This document shows positions 1 through 5,469 of a DNA stretch of 5,633 nucleotides, piece after piece. The number at the start of each line of letters is the position of its first letter. Within the stretch, counting starts at the first letter, position 1. This stretch comes from an uncultured Oscillospiraceae bacterium. Lineage in GTDB: Bacteria > Bacillota > Clostridia > Oscillospirales > Acutalibacteraceae. The translations under genes and the position numbers were made by a program. The notes under the pieces were generated by a model. That model was not told the origin of the DNA. It did no database searches and worked only from the letters and a program-made list of their open reading frames with translations. The DNA lies in NCBI GenBank assembly GCA_900549155.1, contig URNF01000125.1:1-5633 (forward strand), written 5' to 3'.

Positions 1-774
1 TGTGGTGTTGATGCTGCTGTGGCCGAGGATGTCGGCGAGCTTGGCGATGTCCTTTTCCATGTTATAGAACACGCGGGCAAACAGATGCCGCAGATTGTGC
101 GGAAAGACCTTTTCGGGATTGACGTTTGCCGCCTTGCACAGTGCTTTCATTTCGCGCCAAATGTTCGTTCTGCCGAGCGGCTTTCCCGTGCGGGTCACAA
201 AGATCATGCCGCTTTTGATTTTCTGCTTCGCTGCAAAGCGAAGCAGTTTTTGTTTCAGCTCCTTCACGAGAAAGACTGTCCGCGTTTTCCCCTTGCAGCG
301 CACGGTCGCCTCGCCGCGTTTTGCTGCCTCAACGGTGATATACTGCAGTTCGCTCACACGCATACCCGTCCCGCAGATCGTCTGCAAAATGAGGTGCAGC
401 CGTTCGTTGTGCCCCTGCGCGGCGGCACGGCACAGCCGCACATATTCCGCTTTTGTCAGTTCCCTTTCTTCATGACAGTAGACCTGTTGCTGCAGCTTCA
501 GCGATCTCACCTTCAGATCGTGCCACCCCAAAAATACAAACAGGCTGTTGACGCTCGCCAGCATGGAGTTGACGCTGCGCGGCGCGTATGTTTTCTGCAA
601 GCTTTCTTTATAGGCGATCACCGTCATTTTCGTGATCGTCCCGCCGTCGGCAAAGGCGGCAAATGCCGCCGCGTCGCGGGCATATTTCTCAACCGTCGCC
701 GCGCTCCTTTCCGCCAAAATGAGTTGTTTCCGAAAAGCGGCGATATCCGCCGCCCTTATCTGCCGTCTGTTCAT
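1..774 (-). CDS. Tyrosine-type site-specific recombinase/integrase, C-terminus cut by window edge
   Basis: It catalyses DNA strand exchange (integration, excision or inversion) through a covalent phosphotyrosine intermediate. The frame is open from ATG 774 to base 1 (258 residues). Residues about 8-85 look like the SAM-like N-terminal core-binding domain, and residues about 105-258 are the catalytic domain. Visible catalytic positions are Arg139 in GTGMRVSEL, a Lys in CKGK (161/163), His226 and Arg229 in HNLRH, and His252 in LGHSS. The nucleophilic Tyr, expected about ten residues later, lies outside the window, so roughly 30-40 residues are missing compared with a usual length near 295. No other start codon exists between the upstream stop (808-810) and ATG 774, and GGGGGAG (779-785) precedes it closely. 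A consensus promoter lies just upstream, and a guanine riboswitch with a terminator lies further upstream. Whether it belongs to a mobile element, an invertase or a Xer-like system cannot be told. Confidence in the family is high. Confidence 0.95.
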   Translation of the reverse strand, partial: MNRRQIRAADIAAFRKQLILAERSAATVEKYARDAAAFAAFADGGTITKMTVIAYKESLQKTYAPRSVNSMLASVNSLFVFLGWHDLKVRSLKLQQQVYCHEERELTKAEYVRLCRAAAQGHNERLHLILQTICGTGMRVSELQYITVEAAKRGEATVRCKGKTRTVFLVKELKQKLLRFAAKQKIKSGMIFVTRTGKPLGRTNIWREMKALCKAANVNPEKVFPHNLRHLFARVFYNMEKDIAKLADILGHSSINTT

Positions 775-806
775 TTTACTCCCCCGTTTTCCGATTCTAT
801 TCCCAA

Positions 807-835
807 ATCATAAAAACAGAAAACGGCGTTGTCAA
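807..835 (-). promoter_or_regulatory. Proximal sigma-A promoter of the recombinase gene
   Basis: On the minus strand there is a perfect TTGACA (830-835), a 17-base spacer and TATGAT (807-812). The predicted start is near 800, giving a short leader of about 26 bases before ATG 774. It lies downstream of the riboswitch terminator, so transcription from here would escape riboswitch control. Activity is inferred from consensus match only. Confidence 0.7.
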
Positions 836-848
836 ACATTTCGGCAAC

Positions 849-879
849 AAAAAAGCCGACGGTTTCTCCGTCGGCTTTT
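849..879 (-). terminator. Intrinsic terminator of the riboswitch leader
   Basis: There is a perfect 12-bp stem (851-862 with 868-879), a 5-base loop, and a run of six T on the minus strand (849-854). It sits 26 bases after the P1 stem of the purine aptamer, the usual place for a riboswitch expression platform, and before the recombinase gene. The arms end in four A/T pairs, so it could also act weakly on the plus strand. The minus direction has the longer T run. Confidence 0.85.
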
Positions 880-904
880 GCAAAGCACAAAACAAATATA
901 ATAT

Positions 905-988
905 TATATTGAATCCAATAGTCGCTCGTTTACGGCGGGCGGTAGAAACGGTGCATCCATATCATGCAGGTATATTGAAATCAATATA
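905..988 (-). promoter_or_regulatory. Purine riboswitch aptamer, guanine class
   Basis: The minus strand carries the conserved core of the xpt-type purine aptamer in order. P1 5' arm is 988-975; J1/2 begins TATA (974-971); P2 TGCAT (968-964) pairs with ATGCA (956-952) around loop GATATGG (963-957). J2/3 ends GTTTCTACC (949-941); P3 GCCCG (940-936) faces CGAGC (928-924) around loop CCGTAAA (935-929). J3/1 is GACTA (923-919), and the P1 3' arm is 918-905. The C in GACTA (base 921) corresponds to C74 of xpt, which selects guanine/hypoxanthine; adenine switches have U there. P1 is unusually long: 14 positions with one T-T mismatch and one G-U pair. P3 has a C-A mismatch in the middle, where xpt has a G-U. 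A promoter lies upstream and a terminator downstream. The identity is secure; the ligand class is inferred from one base; the on/off direction is not established. Confidence 0.95.
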
Positions 989-990
989 GC

Positions 991-1007
991 GGACAGGCAA
1001 CCTGTCC
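991..1007 (-). repeat. Short hairpin just 5' of the riboswitch aptamer
   Basis: This is a perfect 7-bp inverted repeat, GGACAGG and CCTGTCC, with a 3-base loop. It ends two bases before P1 of the aptamer and lies inside the predicted leader transcript (start near 1037). It may stack on P1 and shield the 5' end of the RNA. The role is inferred. Confidence 0.6.
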
Positions 1008-1043
1008 TAAGTTAGGGAAAAGAAAAAAAGAAGCAATGTAGAC

Positions 1044-1072
1044 AGTATAGACGCTTATTCCCGTTTTGTCAA
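1044..1072 (-). promoter_or_regulatory. Promoter of the riboswitch leader
   Basis: The minus strand has TTGACA (1067-1072), a 17-base spacer and TATACT (1044-1049), a near-perfect sigma-A promoter. The predicted start is near base 1037, about 50 bases before the aptamer. It orients the riboswitch leftward toward the recombinase. Confidence 0.8.
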
Positions 1073-1140
1073 CAGTTTTTTTGCAAAAAAATGATGTTGA
1101 AAGCCCTGTAGCCGATCTTGATGAATGGGAAGAACAGTGA

Positions 1141-1386
1141 GCTCCGCAGCATCGTGACAATCAGTGGAACAAAGCAGAAGCTTTTCGGAAAGTTATGGGC
1201 ATGTCCCCCACCGCTTTCATCCAATCGGTAAAAATGAAAAAGGCGATGGAAATGCTGCAAAGTGACTATGCGAGCATCACCGCCATCGCCTATTCACTGG
1301 GATATAACAACGTCTATGAATTTTCAAGGAGCTTCAAAAACTATACGGGGATTTCACCGACAGGATATGCCGCAAAGAACATTTGA
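1141..1386 (+). pseudogene. Remnant of an AraC/XylS-family transcription regulator (C-terminal DNA-binding domain)
   Basis: The frame reads as the end of an AraC-type double helix-turn-helix domain. AFRKVMGMSPTAFI is the end of the first HTH and linker, KMKKAMEML is the connecting helix, and SITAIAYSLGYNN followed by YEFSRSFKNYTGISP is the complete second HTH with the usual family ending. The stop is TGA 1384-1386. Upstream, the first recognition region is unrecognisable and an in-frame TGA (1138-1140) closes the frame. The rest of the first HTH and the whole sensor domain of a normal 250-300 residue protein are absent. Short ATG starts exist at 1195 and 1201, with GGAAAG at 1187-1192 spaced plausibly for 1201, so a truncated 61-63 residue peptide could be made, but it would lack a full DNA-binding domain. 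The fragment ends next to the leftward riboswitch-recombinase unit, consistent with loss during a rearrangement there (inference). Confidence 0.8.
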
Positions 1387-1410
1387 CAAAGGAGCAATAT
1401 TCTGTATAAT
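1383..1410 (+). promoter_or_regulatory. Promoter of the serine hydrolase-glyA operon
   Basis: TTGACA (1383-1388), a 16-base spacer and a perfect TATAAT (1405-1410) sit 37 bases before the serine hydrolase start. The -35 box overlaps the stop codon of the AraC remnant. The predicted start is near 1417. No terminator lies between this gene and glyA, so the promoter should serve both. Confidence 0.8.
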
Positions 1411-1446
1411 AAAGTAGAATGTTGAAAACGGAGAGGGAATTCTCGT

Positions 1447-2466
1447 ATGAACAAAAAAATCGGCATCACTGCCTTATGCTTACTTTTGAGCATTTGTGCG
1501 CTTGCTGCCTGCATTTTCCTGCGCGGCAAACTGGAAAATGACAGCCGGACGGTCACACCGGCGCAGACGCCTGCGCAAAGCGGCGATCTCGTCACCCGTC
1601 CCACGACTGTGGCGACCGACGCGACAGCGCCCACTGTGCGTCCTGTCGGCGGCTCGGACGCACAGAGCACCACTGCCACGACCGCCGTAACCGTCACGAC
1701 GGCGGTGCCGCGCGACGGCGCTTTTGCTTTCACCGAGCAGCAAACAAAACAGCTCGACAGCATGCTTGCCGGTTTCGGCGGACAGGTCGCAGCGCTGTAT
1801 ACGGATCTCGAAACGGGATATACCTATACCTACAACGCGGACAAGACCTTTTCCGCCGCCAGTCTCACCAAAGCGCCCTATTGTCTGTATCTTTTGCAGC
1901 TTGCGGCGGACGGCAAGTGCGATCTTGAGCAAAAGCTCACCTATACCGACAAGATCGGTTCAAACGGCACGGGCATCGTGAAAAAGTCCCCTTTCGGCAC
2001 GCAGTTCACCGTCGGGCAGCTTATCGAATACACGCTGCGATACAGTGACAACGCTGCCCTGCGGATGCTGCGCGGTGCATATCCGGCAAACGGATTTCAG
2101 AAATACGCCGCCACCATCGGCATCAAAAACACCGCCGCGATCGGTCTGATCACCAACAGCCGCATCACGGCAAACGATGCCGCGATCTATATGCGGGCGA
2201 TCCACGCGTTCATCCGCGACAACCCGACCTATGGCGGGATGCTGCATGAATATATGACGCACAGCAACAACAAGATGTTTGCCTCGCAATATCCGCTTGT
2301 GCGCAAATACGGCTGGGCGGACAAAGCCTTTCACGAAATGGCGCTGGTCGAAGCGCCGCACCCCTATATCCTTGTGCTGCTCACCGACCACGAGGACGGC
2401 ACGGCACAGGATTTTGCCATGTTCCGCAATTTTTCCAAAACCGTTGAAGCTATTGCCAACCACTGA
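1447..2466 (+). CDS. Membrane-anchored or lipoprotein serine hydrolase of the class A beta-lactamase fold
   Basis: This is an extracytoplasmic protein of 339 residues. A hydrophobic N-terminal segment (about 5-25) contains LAAC (19-22), which fits a lipobox, although the residues after the Cys stay hydrophobic, so an uncleaved anchor is also possible. Residues about 35-90 form a Thr/Pro/Ala-rich linker. The catalytic domain (about 97-339) shows the nucleophile motif SLTK (Ser139, Lys142) and SDN (200-202). The third motif is KYG (287-289) instead of KTG/KSG. The segment after SDN is short and I see no ExxLN omega-loop motif carrying the deacylating Glu166 of true class A beta-lactamases. Efficient antibiotic hydrolysis is therefore unlikely; a peptidoglycan D,D-peptidase or another acyl-transfer role is more plausible (inference). 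GAGGG (1433-1437) lies nine bases before ATG. The gene leads an operon with glyA, with which it has no obvious functional link. Confidence 0.85.
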   Translation: MNKKIGITALCLLLSICALAACIFLRGKLENDSRTVTPAQTPAQSGDLVTRPTTVATDATAPTVRPVGGSDAQSTTATTAVTVTTAVPRDGAFAFTEQQTKQLDSMLAGFGGQVAALYTDLETGYTYTYNADKTFSAASLTKAPYCLYLLQLAADGKCDLEQKLTYTDKIGSNGTGIVKKSPFGTQFTVGQLIEYTLRYSDNAALRMLRGAYPANGFQKYAATIGIKNTAAIGLITNSRITANDAAIYMRAIHAFIRDNPTYGGMLHEYMTHSNNKMFASQYPLVRKYGWADKAFHEMALVEAPHPYILVLLTDHEDGTAQDFAMFRNFSKTVEAIANH

Positions 2467-2467
2467 T

Positions 2468-2473
2468 AAGGAG
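2468..2473 (+). promoter_or_regulatory. Ribosome binding site that fixes the glyA start
   Basis: AAGGAG lies 7 bases before ATG 2481 but only one base before the in-frame GTG at 2475. This favours ATG 2481 and rules out the slightly longer frame. Confidence 0.85.
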
Positions 2474-2480
2474 AGTGCGT

Positions 2481-3719
2481 ATGTTTACAGATGCATTACA
2501 GTCTTTTGATCCCGAGGTCTTTGCCGCCTGTGACCGCGAAATGCAGCGGCAGCAGCACAACATCGAGCTGATCGCTTCGGAAAACATCGTTTCAAAGGCG
2601 GTGCTGCTTGCCGCCGGTTCGGTGCTCACAAATAAATATGCCGAAGGGTATCCCGGCAAGCGGTATTACGGCGGCTGCGTCTATGTCGACGAGGTCGAGG
2701 AGATCGCCAGAGAGCGCGCCAAAAAGCTGTTCGGCGCGGAGCACGCCAATGTCCAGCCGCACAGCGGTGCAAACGCCAATCTTGCCGCCTTTTTTGCTCT
2801 GCTGCAGCCGGGCGATACCGTGCTCGGCATGAGCCTTGCCCACGGCGGTCACTTGTCGCACGGCTCGCCCGTCAACATTTCCGGGAAATATTTTCATGTT
2901 GTTTCCTACGGGGTGGATGCCGAGACGGGGTGCATCGACTATGAGGAAATGCGCAAAACGGCACTTGCCTGCAAGCCGAAAATGATCATCGCGGGTGCAA
3001 GTGCCTATCCCCGCGTCATTGATTTTGCCAAATGCCGCGAGATCGCTGATGAGGTCGGCGCCTATTTGATGGTGGACATGGCGCACATCGCGGGACTTGT
3101 CGCTGCAGGTGTGCATCCCAGCCCGATCCCGTATGCCGATGTGGTGACCACCACCACGCACAAAACGCTGCGCGGCCCGCGCGGCGGCATGATCCTCTGC
3201 AAGGAGGCGCTGGCAAAACAGATCGACAAAGCCATCTTCCCCGGCACACAGGGCGGTCCGCTCATGCATATTATCGCCGCCAAGGCGGTGGCGCTCGGCG
3301 AAGCACTCACCGACGATTTCAAGGCATATCAGCGGCAGATCGTGAAAAATGCCAAGGTGCTGTCCGAAGCGCTCATGGCAAAGGGGCTGACGCTGGTTTC
3401 CGGCGGCACGGACAACCATCTGATGCTGCTTGACCTGCGCGGCACCGACGTGACCGGCAAGGAGCTGGAGCATCGACTGGACGAGGTGCACATCACTGCC
3501 AACAAAAATGCCATTCCCGACGATCCGCAAAGCCCGTTCATCACAAGCGGGCTGCGCATCGGCACACCCGCCGTCACCTCGCGCGGGTTCAAAGAGCCGG
3601 AAATGGAAAAAATTGCCGGTTTCATTGCCGACATTCTCGGTGATTATGACAAACACAAAGAGCGCGTGACTGCGGAAGTCATTGCGCTTTGCGAAAAATT
3701 TCCGATCTATGCGGACTGA
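2481..3719 (+). CDS. glyA: Serine hydroxymethyltransferase (glycine hydroxymethyltransferase)
   Basis: This cytosolic PLP enzyme interconverts serine plus tetrahydrofolate with glycine plus 5,10-methylenetetrahydrofolate, the main source of one-carbon units for purine, thymidylate and methionine synthesis. It has 412 residues from ATG 2481, the normal bacterial length. It starts with the typical N-terminal NIELIASEN and continues NKYAEGYPGKRYYGG, with NVQPHSGANAN in the cofactor-binding region. VDMAHIAGLVA carries the Asp (199) that contacts the PLP ring nitrogen, and TTTTHKTLRGPRGG carries the Schiff-base Lys228. The C-terminal domain contains SGLRIGTPAVTSRG, with the Arg that binds the substrate carboxylate. 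It is complete, with no missing key residues. It lies 14 bases after the serine hydrolase stop and has no promoter of its own in that gap, so co-transcription is likely. No riboswitch or other folate/glycine control element is visible before it. Confidence 0.98.
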   Translation: MFTDALQSFDPEVFAACDREMQRQQHNIELIASENIVSKAVLLAAGSVLTNKYAEGYPGKRYYGGCVYVDEVEEIARERAKKLFGAEHANVQPHSGANANLAAFFALLQPGDTVLGMSLAHGGHLSHGSPVNISGKYFHVVSYGVDAETGCIDYEEMRKTALACKPKMIIAGASAYPRVIDFAKCREIADEVGAYLMVDMAHIAGLVAAGVHPSPIPYADVVTTTTHKTLRGPRGGMILCKEALAKQIDKAIFPGTQGGPLMHIIAAKAVALGEALTDDFKAYQRQIVKNAKVLSEALMAKGLTLVSGGTDNHLMLLDLRGTDVTGKELEHRLDEVHITANKNAIPDDPQSPFITSGLRIGTPAVTSRGFKEPEMEKIAGFIADILGDYDKHKERVTAEVIALCEKFPIYAD

Positions 3720-3721
3720 GC

Positions 3722-3751
3722 TTGCATAACATCACACCGCTTGCGCATACT
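3722..3751 (+). promoter_or_regulatory. Weak candidate promoter before the DUF378 gene
   Basis: TTGCAT (3722-3727), an 18-base spacer and CATACT (3746-3751) could give a start near 3758, right at the hairpin that follows. The match is only partial. The DUF378 gene may instead be read from the upstream operon. Confidence 0.3.
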
Positions 3752-3755
3752 AGTC

Positions 3756-3774
3756 GCGGAGAGACGATCTCCGC
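3756..3774 (+). repeat. Inverted repeat in the glyA-DUF378 gap
   Basis: GCGGAGA and TCTCCGC form a perfect 7-bp stem with a 5-base loop. No T run follows on either strand, so it is not a standard intrinsic terminator. It may be an RNA-processing or stabilising stem, or an operator. Its role is unknown. Confidence 0.5.
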
Positions 3775-3807
3775 AAACGCAAAATGCGATAAGTGGGGTG
3801 AAAAGCC

Positions 3808-4020
3808 ATGCTGGACAGATTGGCTTTGCTTCTGGTCGTGATCGGCGCGATCAACTGGGGAAGCGTCGGACTGTTTCAATTCGACATCGTTTCCTGGATC
3901 TTCGGCGGGGCAAGTTCCATTGTCAGCCGCATCATCTTTACGCTGGTCGCCATTGCGGGACTGTGGTGCATTTCGCTGTTTTTCCGCAAACGGGACGATG
4001 TGCTGTCTCACAACGACTGA
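3808..4020 (+). CDS. DUF378 family small membrane protein
   Basis: This 70-residue protein has two hydrophobic helices (about 5-22 and 39-58), joined by a loop holding the family signature GAINWGSVGLFQFD (13-26), and a charged C-terminal tail (RKRDD). It matches the DUF378 (YuzA-like) family of inner-membrane proteins, whose function is unknown. The length is normal for the family. GGGGTG (3795-3800) lies seven bases before ATG 3808, a reasonable ribosome site. The gene stands 88 bases after glyA on the same strand and is followed by two terminators, so it is the last gene of the plus-strand group. Nothing ties it functionally to glyA. Confidence 0.88.
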   Translation: MLDRLALLLVVIGAINWGSVGLFQFDIVSWIFGGASSIVSRIIFTLVAIAGLWCISLFFRKRDDVLSHND

Positions 4021-4040
4021 GGGGCGAACATCCAACAAGA

Positions 4041-4073
4041 GAAAAGGGATCGCAGTATCTGCGATCCCTTTTC
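4041..4073. terminator. Terminator hairpin after the DUF378 gene, near-symmetrical
   Basis: A perfect 15-bp stem (4041-4055 with 4059-4073) has a 3-base TAT loop and starts 20 bases after the DUF378 stop. The GGGATCGCAG core is flanked by AAAA and TTTT, so either strand could use it. The T run is only four long before a C, weaker than the next hairpin. Confidence 0.75.
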
Positions 4074-4115
4074 AAACTGTCAAAAATCCCGCAGGACGCA
4101 AAAGCGCATTTACGC

Positions 4116-4150
4116 AAAAAAGGAGCCGCAACTTTTGCGGCTCCTTTTTT
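4116..4150. terminator. Bidirectional intrinsic terminator between DUF378 gene and ackA
   Basis: A perfect 16-bp stem (4116-4131 with 4135-4150) has a 3-base loop. The GC-rich core GGAGCCGCAA is flanked by six A and six T, giving six-T runs on both strands. It lies 19 bases beyond the ackA stop and about 95 bases beyond the DUF378 stop, and should end transcription from both convergent units. Confidence 0.92.
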
Positions 4151-4169
4151 CGTTTTTCTTTGTGTTTTT

Positions 4170-5384
4170 TTACTTGCCGGTGACCAGTGCCAGCGTATCC
4201 CGTGCGATGACGAGTTCTTCGTTTGTCGGGATGACAAAGCCGCGCACGGTGGAGTCCTTCGTGGTGATCTCCACTTCCTGCCCCTTCGAATGGTTGGCAG
4301 CCTTGTCGAGCTTGACGCCGAGATATGCCATCGAGTTGATGATGTCCTCGCGGATCTCCTCGCAGTTTTCCGCGATACCGGCGGTGAACACGATCGCGTC
4401 CAAGCCGCCCAGCGCGGCAACAAAGCCGCCGACCAGCTTCGAGACCTGATAGCTGCGCATCTTCCAGAACAGTTCTGCGCGGTCGTGGAACGGGTGCTGC
4501 GGATCCTGAATGGCAGCGCGCAGATCGCGGTCGTCACCCGTGAAGCCGGAGATGCCGAGCATGCCGGACTTCTTGTTCATCACCTGATCCATTTCGGTGG
4601 GCGTGAAGCCCTCTTTTTCCATGATAAAGGTGATGGCGGACGGATCGACAGCGCCGCAGCGCGTGCCCATGAGCATACCGTCAAGCGGCGTCAGACCCAT
4701 CGTGGTGTCAATGCACTTGCCGTCCTTGATGGCGGAGATGGAAGCACCGTTGCCGATGTGGCAGGTGATGATGCGCGTGCCCTTGCCGTCCGGCTTACCG
4801 AGCAGCTCGCAGCAGCGTTTGCTGACAAAGCGATGCGACGTGCCGTGGAAGCCATAGCGGCGCACGGCATATTTCTCATAATATTCATACGGCACACCGA
4901 ACATATACGCCTCGGGCGGCATGGTCTGATGGAAAGAGGTGTCAAAAACAACGACCTGCGGCACTTTTTCGCCGAAAGCGGCAATGGCGGCGCGGATGCC
5001 CTGAACGTGCGCCAAATTGTGCAGCGGTGCCAGCGCAGCCAGCTCCTCAATGTCGTCGATGACCTTGGGCGTCACGATGACCGAGCGGTCGAACTTGTCG
5101 CCGCCCTGAACGATGCGGTGACCGATGGCAGCAACCTCGGACAGATCGTCGATGACCTTGCCCTCACCGGTGGTGAGCGCTTTTTTGACCTGTTCGAACG
5201 CCTCGGTGTGGTTGTCCATCTTGATGTCCGCTTTGTATACATAGCCGTCGCTGGTCTTATGTGTGAAAAGACCGCCGTCGCCGATGCGTTCGCAGACACC
5301 CTTTGCCAGCATCTTCTCCCCATCCATGTCGATGAGCTGATATTTCAGCGAAGAGCTGCCGGCGTTGATAACCAAAATTTTCAC
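4170..5384 (-). CDS. ackA: Acetate kinase
   Basis: This cytosolic ASKHA-fold enzyme interconverts acetyl phosphate plus ADP with acetate plus ATP, the final ATP-yielding step of acetate fermentation after phosphotransacetylase. It has 404 residues, close to the usual 395-400. Motifs in order: INAGSSSLK with Asn7; GHRIVQGG with Arg90; LHNLAH with His122; VVVFDTSFHQTMP with Asp148; RRYGFHGTSH with His180; HIGNGASISAI in the nucleotide-binding region; GLTPLDGMLMGTRCG with Arg242; and IPTNEE with the C-terminal Glu (389/390). These correspond to the Methanosarcina enzyme residues N7, R91, H123, D148, H180, R241 and E384. The start is GTG 5384: GGAGG (5394-5398) is nine bases upstream and family homology begins exactly there. 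No pta gene is visible; it may lie elsewhere. The gene is convergent with the DUF378 gene and divergent from tmcAL. Confidence 0.98.
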   Translation of the reverse strand: MKILVINAGSSSLKYQLIDMDGEKMLAKGVCERIGDGGLFTHKTSDGYVYKADIKMDNHTEAFEQVKKALTTGEGKVIDDLSEVAAIGHRIVQGGDKFDRSVIVTPKVIDDIEELAALAPLHNLAHVQGIRAAIAAFGEKVPQVVVFDTSFHQTMPPEAYMFGVPYEYYEKYAVRRYGFHGTSHRFVSKRCCELLGKPDGKGTRIITCHIGNGASISAIKDGKCIDTTMGLTPLDGMLMGTRCGAVDPSAITFIMEKEGFTPTEMDQVMNKKSGMLGISGFTGDDRDLRAAIQDPQHPFHDRAELFWKMRSYQVSKLVGGFVAALGGLDAIVFTAGIAENCEEIREDIINSMAYLGVKLDKAANHSKGQEVEITTKDSTVRGFVIPTNEELVIARDTLALVTGK

Positions 5385-5393
5385 TTTTTTTAA

Positions 5394-5398
5394 CCTCC
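5394..5398 (-). promoter_or_regulatory. Ribosome binding site that selects the GTG start of ackA
   Basis: The minus strand reads GGAGG, then nine A/T-rich bases, then GTG at 5384. An upstream in-frame ATG at 5477 would add 31 unrelated residues and would lie outside the predicted transcript. Confidence 0.85.
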
Positions 5399-5401
5399 GT
5401 C

Positions 5402-5430
5402 TTTTCAACACGCGTATTTGCGTGTATACT
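5402..5430 (+). promoter_or_regulatory. Candidate promoter of tmcAL, face to face with the ackA promoter
   Basis: TTTTCA (5402-5407), a 17-base spacer and TATACT (5425-5430) would start near 5437. The -35 match is poor. If real, it overlaps the ackA start region. Confidence 0.35.
5408..5425 (-). repeat. Inverted repeat in the ackA leader
   Basis: ACACGC and GCGTGT (6-bp arms, 6-base spacer) lie between the predicted ackA start point and its ribosome site. This could be an operator or a leader stem-loop; no regulator can be named. Confidence 0.4.
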
Positions 5431-5440
5431 GTTATAGAGT

Positions 5441-5469
5441 AGTATATACCATCTTTTTTACATTTGCAA
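5441..5469 (-). promoter_or_regulatory. ackA: Promoter of ackA
   Basis: The minus strand has TTGCAA (5464-5469), a 17-base spacer and TATACT (5441-5446). The predicted start near 5434 gives a leader of about 50 bases. Confidence 0.65.

Noticed and set aside
19..813. A 264-codon plus-strand open frame at the left end
   Set aside because: It is antisense to the recombinase, which shows the full set of catalytic motifs on the minus strand.
907..988. Two similar AT-rich palindromes (around 907-920 and 971-988), first read as tandem operator sites
   Set aside because: They are the two arms of the P1 stem of the purine riboswitch, which explains both their similarity and their spacing.
1195..1386. 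An intact 63-residue HTH protein
   Set aside because: It covers only the end of an AraC domain, the frame upstream is broken, and no convincing dedicated promoter or ribosome site for ATG 1195 was seen; treated as a remnant, though a short peptide from ATG 1201 cannot be excluded.
2475..2480. GTG start two codons earlier for glyA
   Set aside because: It is one base from the AAGGAG ribosome site, too close; ATG 2481 has ideal spacing.
2592..3656. A 354-codon minus-strand open frame opposite glyA
   Set aside because: It is an antisense shadow of glyA; the translation is His/Arg/Gly-rich with no recognisable domain and no ribosome site or promoter was seen.
3756..3774. Hairpin after glyA as an intrinsic terminator
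   Set aside because: No T run follows on either strand; kept only as an inverted repeat of unknown role.
3741..5393. A 550-codon plus-strand open frame covering the DUF378 gene region and the antisense of ackA
   Set aside because: It has no family resemblance and is a shadow of the ackA codon pattern; ackA on the minus strand has all catalytic motifs, and the frame runs through two strong terminators.
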